This document shows positions 62,785-64,000 of a DNA stretch of 64,000 bases, piece after piece. The position numbers and the translations under genes were made by a program. The notes beneath the pieces were generated by a model. That model worked only from the letters and a program-made list of their open reading frames with translations, was not told the origin of the DNA and did not search any database. Position 1 is the stretch's first letter, and every line of letters begins with the position of its first letter. This DNA is from Brevundimonas variabilis (GTDB lineage: Bacteria > Pseudomonadota > Alphaproteobacteria > Caulobacterales > Caulobacteraceae): positions 620,001 to 684,000 of the forward strand of contig NZ_JACHOR010000002.1 of the NCBI RefSeq assembly GCF_014199945.1, read 5' to 3'.

Positions 62785-64000
62785 GCCGTTGCCGGGTTAG
62801 GCCGTTTTGCATCGGCTTCGGCCGCCACGGCCAAGGCCCGCGCCCCGTCCGTACCCGCCTTGGGGCGGCCACCGAAGCGGTCGCAAAGGGCAAAGACGAA
62901 CGGATTCAGCGCGATCGACAGCAACGCGGCCGCAAGAATCAGGTCGTGCGTCTCCTGTCGCATCGCCCCGAGCGAGACACCCAGCGCCGCCAGAATGAAG
63001 CTGAACTCCCCGATCTGGGCAAGGCTTGCAGCCACCGTCAGACTGGTCTCGCGTGTCAGTCTGAAGGCAAAGGTGATGGCCAGGGCGGCCAGCGACTTGC
63101 CGATGATGACAATTCCCAGGACACCCAGAACCGCCAGTGGGTCGCGGATCAGGATCGTCGGATCGAACAGCATTCCGACCGAAACGAAGAACAGGACGGC
63201 AAAGGCGTCCCGCAGCGGCAGGGATCGCTCGGCGGCGTTGTGGCCCAGCGGCGTGCCGTTCAGCACCAGGCCGGCAACGAAGGCCCCCAGCGCGAACGAT
63301 GCGCCGAACACTGCATAGGCGATCCAGGCAATGCCTAGGGCGATAGCCAGGACACCGAGCGTGAACAATTCGCGCGACCGTGTGTGGGCGATGCGGACCA
63401 GCAGCCAGGGCAGAACCCGGCCCCCGACCACCAGCATCAGACCGACAAACGCCGCCACCTTCACCAGGGTAAGGCCGATCGATCCGGCCAGTTCGCCGGC
63501 GGTCAGACTCTCGCCCGGCTGGATTACGATCAGGGGCAGCAGAACCAGGGCAATGACGATGACGAGGTCCTCGACGATCAGCCAGCCCACGGCGATCCGC
63601 CCGATCTCGCCCTTGACCTGTTTGCGCTCCTCTAGTGCCCGCAGCAGGACGACGGTCGAGGCGACCGACAGGGCAAACCCCATGAGGGCGGCCTCAAGGT
63701 CACCCATCCCCAGCAGGCGTCCCAGGCCCCAACCCAGAACGGTGGCCACGCTGATCTGGACGAGGGCCCCCGGGATCGCGACCTTGCGGACCTTCATCAG
63801 GTCAGCGGGCGAGAAATGCAGTCCGACCCCGAACATCAGAAGGATGACGCCGACCTCTGCGAGTTGGGGGGCCAGCTCGGTGTCAGCGGTATAGCCCGGC
63901 GTAAAAGGCCCGACGACGACACCAGCGACGAGGTAACCAACAAGGGGCGACAGCTTCAGCCGATTGGCCAGCATCCCGAACACGAAAGCCAGCACGAAGC
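62781..64000 (-). CDS. Kef-type cation/proton antiporter (5' end outside window)
   Basis: A membrane transporter cut by the window edge: the frame is open to 64000 with no start needed inside. About 406 residues are visible, with some eleven hydrophobic segments of the CPA2 Na+/K+-H+ exchanger fold and the LVGYLVAGVVVGPFTPG segment near the visible start. The VAGLVLNGTPLG and FFVSVGMLFDP motifs are typical of KefB/YbaL-like proteins. No cytosolic TrkA-N domain follows, so the gene ends after the membrane part. It converges with the phosphatase gene. Confidence 0.85.
   Translation of the reverse strand, partial: FVLAFVFGMLANRLKLSPLVGYLVAGVVVGPFTPGYTADTELAPQLAEVGVILLMFGVGLHFSPADLMKVRKVAIPGALVQISVATVLGWGLGRLLGMGDLEAALMGFALSVASTVVLLRALEERKQVKGEIGRIAVGWLIVEDLVIVIALVLLPLIVIQPGESLTAGELAGSIGLTLVKVAAFVGLMLVVGGRVLPWLLVRIAHTRSRELFTLGVLAIALGIAWIAYAVFGASFALGAFVAGLVLNGTPLGHNAAERSLPLRDAFAVLFFVSVGMLFDPTILIRDPLAVLGVLGIVIIGKSLAALAITFAFRLTRETSLTVAASLAQIGEFSFILAALGVSLGAMRQETHDLILAAALLSIALNPFVFALCDRFGGRPKAGTDGARALAVAAEADAKRPNPATA

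Noticed and set aside
1..64000. tRNA, rRNA, CRISPR arrays, insertion sequences
   Set aside because: No cloverleaf-like segment, spaced direct repeats with spacers, or transposase gene was seen.

Overview
The window is a GC-rich alphaproteobacterial chromosome segment. It most resembles the Caulobacteraceae (Brevundimonas/Caulobacter type). The reasons are the gene order radA-cvpA-purF-SDR, the tandem cyclophilins followed by coaD, the set of alphaproteobacterial housekeeping genes, and a phasin. The assignment is from recognised gene content only; no database search was made. The organism carries genes for aerobic anoxygenic photosynthesis.

Layout. 1-5.7 kb: envelope and housekeeping genes (end of lptD, surA, pdxA, rsmA, an aminotransferase, then a lipoprotein and gmk on the other strand). 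5.7-6.9 kb: a low-density stretch with one AT-richer orphan gene between imperfect direct repeats. 6.9-10.7 kb: yicC, mltG, fabF, acpP. 11-15.7 kb: a Ppx/GppA phosphatase, two cyclophilin paralogs, coaD and alanine racemase. 15.9-25 kb: radA, cvpA, purF, SDR, der, bamB, a TPR membrane protein and panB. 25-27.8 kb: two tandem copies of a three-gene module (DUF6249-like membrane protein, ECF sigma factor, small membrane partner).

28.3-43.5 kb: a photosynthesis gene block. On the minus strand it runs crtF, bchCXYZ, pufBALM. Next to it are crtDC (plus strand) and bchI-bchD-bchO plus a small membrane ORF (minus strand). Together these encode the LH1 antenna, the reaction-centre L and M subunits, chlorophyllide a reductase and its follow-up dehydrogenase, the I and D subunits of magnesium chelatase, and the late acyclic carotenoid steps. 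TGT-N12-ACA sites resembling PpsR/CrtJ operators lie before bchC, between crtF and crtD, and before bchI. The puf operon has no pufC and ends in a strong hairpin. The other genes needed (puhA, bchFNBHLM, bchG/P, bchE or acsF, crtE/B/I, ppsR) are not here, and ordinary genes flank both ends, so the photosynthesis genes are probably split in this genome.

43.6-64 kb: a nitronate monooxygenase-like protein, a TorF-like porin, two fasciclin proteins, a cystathionine beta-synthase/gamma-lyase pair, RNase R, a NUDIX hydrolase, L33, a phasin, a D,D-carboxypeptidase with a SPOR-like end, an orphan MASE1-type histidine kinase, thiE, bfd/bfr, efp, an inositol-phosphatase family protein and a truncated Kef-type antiporter. 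No tRNA, rRNA, insertion sequence or CRISPR array was seen.
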